Positions 34,890-36,915 of a DNA stretch of 36,915 nt are shown here, piece after piece (positions within the stretch are counted from its first letter, which is position 1; every line of letters starts with the position of its first letter). The notes beneath the pieces are model-generated. The model saw only the letters and a list, made by a program, of their open reading frames with translations, was not told where the DNA came from and searched no databases. A program made the translations under genes and the position numbers. Origin of the DNA: Bacteroidota bacterium (GTDB lineage Bacteria; Bacteroidota; Bacteroidia; Bacteroidales; UBA12077); the NCBI GenBank assembly GCA_020049295.1, contig JAIFLC010000131.1:1-36915 (forward strand), given 5' to 3'.

Positions 34890-34902
34890 TGATATCTTTT
34901 TA

Positions 34903-36288
34903 TTATTTTCTGAATTTTTTAATAAAACTTTCAACCTCCGGAACACCTCCCTGATAAATCAAATACCCATTATAGGGTTCCTTTAGGGTTGTTTCATCAT
35001 TAATAGGAGTTAACATAAGCTTTTTCACTTCCTCGCGATCATTTGTCTGGCCAAGAGCCCATCCCAGCTTAATATATGCAACTTCGGGCAACATATTTTC
35101 GGCAGGAATAATTCCTTTATCCATCAAATCACGGCCTGTATCATAAACAAACATATTTACAAAGCCCCATAAGGTTTGAACAGTCATGTAAATATGTACT
35201 CCCTTTTTAGTGGCTCTCTCGATTGCGGGGTATAAGGGTTTATTAATATGCCCAAGCCCTGTTCCAGCAATGATGATCCCTTTATATCCATTTTCAACCA
35301 ACGAATCAATCATATCGGGTTGCATATTTGGGTAATAATATACAATTGCGACTTTCTCTTCGAAGTAGGGTAAAATTTTAACTTTTCTGTCCTTTCTGCG
35401 ATGGTTATATTCTGTTTTAATTGGTGTAACGCTTCCACGACGAACAGTTGCCAAAGGAACATCACTAATAGTTCTAAAAGTTGATCGGTATGATGAATGC
35501 ATTTTGCGAACCCTTGTACCACGATGCAAAAACCCATATTCATCAGATGTAGGACCAAACATGCAAACCATAACTTCGGCAATATCTGAATGACCAGCTG
35601 CATAAGCAGCATGCATTAAATTTAATGCTGCATCTGATGAAGGTCTGTCGGATGATCGTTGTGAACCAACCAGAATTATTGGAACAGGTGAATTTTGAAT
35701 CATAAATGTAAGAGCAGCTGCTGTATGACCTAAGGTATCGGTGCCATGCCCGATAATGATTCCATCAATTCCGTTTTCAATTTCTTTACCAATGGCAATT
35801 GCTAATGCCTTATATTGCTCAGGGCCCATATTTTCGCTGAACACAGCAAATAGTTTTTCTGTTGTCAGGTTGCAAATATCAGCTAATTCGGGAACTGCTC
35901 CATAAAGCTCGCCAGGCGAAAAGGCCGGAATAACAGCTCCTGTGCGATAATCAAGTCGAGAAGCAATTGTTCCCCCTGTACCCAAAAGTTTAACACTGGG
36001 TTTACCTTTTGTATATGGAAATTCTTTCTCGGGAATTTTATAATTGGCTTTCTGGTAACCCGTTTCTTTCATATCCTGAATGGTTTCGATGTCGATACCA
36101 ATATTATAACCAGTTGCGATTTTTAATACAATATGCTTATCATCATCGGTTTCGGATCGAGGCAAAACGGTACCTTTAAAACTACCTCTTGTTGTGACAA
36201 TATTTGTCTGTCCCCAAACCCGAACATTATATTTTTTTAGTACCTCTAGTGATTTACCTTTATATCCCTGGAAAATATCTTCGCTCAT
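34903..36288 (-). CDS. gatD: Glu-tRNA(Gln) amidotransferase subunit D (archaeal-type)
   Basis: GatD is the asparaginase-like subunit that releases ammonia from glutamine or asparagine for GatE, which amidates Glu-tRNA(Gln). The 461-residue product has the GatD-specific N-terminal domain (about 1-90): YKGKSLEVLKKYNVRVWGQ, then GSFKGTVLPRS and TGYNIGIDIETI. The asparaginase domain follows with GTGGTIASRLDYRTGAV (Thr107), HGTDTLGHTAAALTFM (Thr183, Asp184), GSQRSSDRPSSDAALNL and HRGTRVRKMHSS (Lys262). These are the four catalytic positions of Methanothermobacter GatD in their expected contexts. Plain bacterial asparaginases lack the N-terminal domain and the YRTGAV and RSSDRPSSDAA signatures. It overlaps gatE by 29 bases and is followed by the Nudix gene. 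The presence of the partner gatE makes a free asparaginase unlikely. Confidence 0.95.
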   Translation of the reverse strand: MSEDIFQGYKGKSLEVLKKYNVRVWGQTNIVTTRGSFKGTVLPRSETDDDKHIVLKIATGYNIGIDIETIQDMKETGYQKANYKIPEKEFPYTKGKPSVKLLGTGGTIASRLDYRTGAVIPAFSPGELYGAVPELADICNLTTEKLFAVFSENMGPEQYKALAIAIGKEIENGIDGIIIGHGTDTLGHTAAALTFMIQNSPVPIILVGSQRSSDRPSSDAALNLMHAAYAAGHSDIAEVMVCMFGPTSDEYGFLHRGTRVRKMHSSYRSTFRTISDVPLATVRRGSVTPIKTEYNHRRKDRKVKILPYFEEKVAIVYYYPNMQPDMIDSLVENGYKGIIIAGTGLGHINKPLYPAIERATKKGVHIYMTVQTLWGFVNMFVYDTGRDLMDKGIIPAENMLPEVAYIKLGWALGQTNDREEVKKLMLTPINDETTLKEPYNGYLIYQGGVPEVESFIKKFRK

Positions 36289-36915
36289 TGTAATGTATTT
36301 TAATTTTTGATAAAATTATTTTTCTTCGATGGCCATAAAAAGCTACTTGTATTTCTCTAAACTTTTGCTTTAAAAAAGGAACCTTTGATAATATTTCTTC
36401 CTTGGGTACTTGTTTAAAATTAATGCTTGTAAGCAACGAATTGAAATCCATTTTTGGATATTGGTATAGAGTTGGTAACATCCTTTTTGCAAGGGTTATC
36501 TCTAAATTTTTATCGATTAAAAACTTAAACAATTCAAAGATTTTATCATAATTGAAAGTATCGGCTGACTTATAATGCCCTTCGACAAATTTAAGCCTGT
36601 GACCAATAAAAGAACCAACAAACTTAGGATCAAGTTTTAGTTTAGTTACTATTTTCTCAATTAATGGATACAAGTTATTCCTGAAAATATAAGTGTAGGT
36701 ATCTTCCGGGACATTCCATTGTTTAAGTTGATTATATCTGTCAATTATATCTGTGGGCACATTTTTACTCAGTTTCTTAATATACTCATTTTCGAGAGGA
36801 ATTGGAGCCGAATCGGTATCGGGGTACATTCGATCTGCACCAGGAAGTACTCGTTCGAAAATAGTTGTTCCATTGGTAAGGGCTTTTCGTGTTTCTTTTG
36901 GAACCCCTTCGAATG
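36260..36915 (-). CDS. gatE: Glu-tRNA(Gln) amidotransferase subunit E (archaeal-type), 5' part outside the window
   Basis: The last 218 codons of a minus-strand gene are seen, entering from the right edge. The first visible residues read FEGVPKETRKALTNGTT, followed by LPGADRMYPDTDSAPIPL, the hallmark GatB/GatE segment in its archaeal GatE form (GVPxETRKAL...LPGAxRMYPxTDxxPI). After it comes an all-helical tail (about 180 residues) corresponding to the GatE helical/YqeY-like region that binds tRNA(Gln). The last 30 or so residues (from about QVAFYGHRRKI) are basic and do not show the glycine-rich end I expect from archaeal proteins, so the extreme C-terminus may be divergent. The stop overlaps gatD by 29 bases. 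The catalytic kinase/amidase half lies outside the window. GatB is excluded by the GatD partner and by the motif wording. Confidence 0.92.
   Translation of the reverse strand, partial: FEGVPKETRKALTNGTTIFERVLPGADRMYPDTDSAPIPLENEYIKKLSKNVPTDIIDRYNQLKQWNVPEDTYTYIFRNNLYPLIEKIVTKLKLDPKFVGSFIGHRLKFVEGHYKSADTFNYDKIFELFKFLIDKNLEITLAKRMLPTLYQYPKMDFNSLLTSINFKQVPKEEILSKVPFLKQKFREIQVAFYGHRRKIILSKIKIHYNERRYFPGI

Noticed and set aside
34903-36288. Annotation of the 461-residue protein as an ordinary L-asparaginase
   Set aside because: The extra N-terminal GatD domain, the YRTGAV and RSSDRPSSDAA signatures and the overlapping gatE gene all point to GatD.
1-36915. CRISPR array, tRNA genes, insertion sequence or prophage
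   Set aside because: No regularly spaced repeats, cloverleaf-like sequence, transposase, integrase or phage structural gene was seen in reading the intergenic regions and proteins.

Overview
The window is AT-rich chromosomal DNA from a member of the Bacteroidota. The evidence is type IX secretion and gliding-motility gene families (PorP/SprF, a type B C-terminal sorting domain, a GldM C-terminal domain), a regulator-propeller/Y_Y_Y sensor protein, DUF1573, DUF4783 and Putative_porin genes, lipoproteins with a short lipobox, and promoters with the Bacteroidota -7 box TAnnTTTG. A Bacteroidales- or Marinilabiliales-like lineage is plausible, but the order cannot be fixed from sequence reading alone. 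No tRNA, rRNA, CRISPR array, insertion sequence or prophage was seen.

Layout. 1-2.2 kb: minus-strand small genes (a Dabb-family protein cut by the window edge, a free-standing GldM C-terminal lipoprotein with its own terminator, DUF1801 and DUF2200 proteins), followed by a 377-base non-coding stretch with repeat-like sequence. 2.6-6.8 kb: plus-strand ribosome-assembly GTPases era and der, a lipoprotein, and a pair made of a di-iron (RIC/hemerythrin-type) protein and a LuxR-type regulator. 6.8-17 kb: a minus-strand five-gene surface/secretion operon (large glycine-rich type B T9SS cargo, PorP/SprF, PD40-PKD protein, unknown secreted protein, propeller-SpoIIE phosphatase), with a consensus internal promoter before the last two genes. 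17-21.4 kb: a 1234-residue multi-membrane histidine kinase behind rlmH. 21.5-24.3 kb: plus-strand DUF4783-nadC-yihY-pdxH. 24.4-28.6 kb: minus-strand valS and a type I-like glutamine synthetase, separated from pdxH by a bidirectional terminator. 28.8-34.3 kb: plus-strand DUF1573, aminotransferase, putative porin and MltF-like transglycosylase. 34.3-36.9 kb: minus-strand gatE (5' part outside the window), gatD and a CoA-type Nudix hydrolase.

The most notable content is gatE-gatD at the right edge. GatDE is the heterodimeric amidotransferase known from Archaea, which makes Gln-tRNA(Gln) from Glu-tRNA(Gln). Its diagnostic motifs are readable here in an otherwise ordinary Bacteroidota context, with a 29-base gene overlap. 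Secondary points of interest are the T9SS operon ending in a signalling phosphatase, the orphan GldM C-domain lipoprotein, and the di-iron protein paired with a regulator whose receiver domain has lost its phosphoacceptor.
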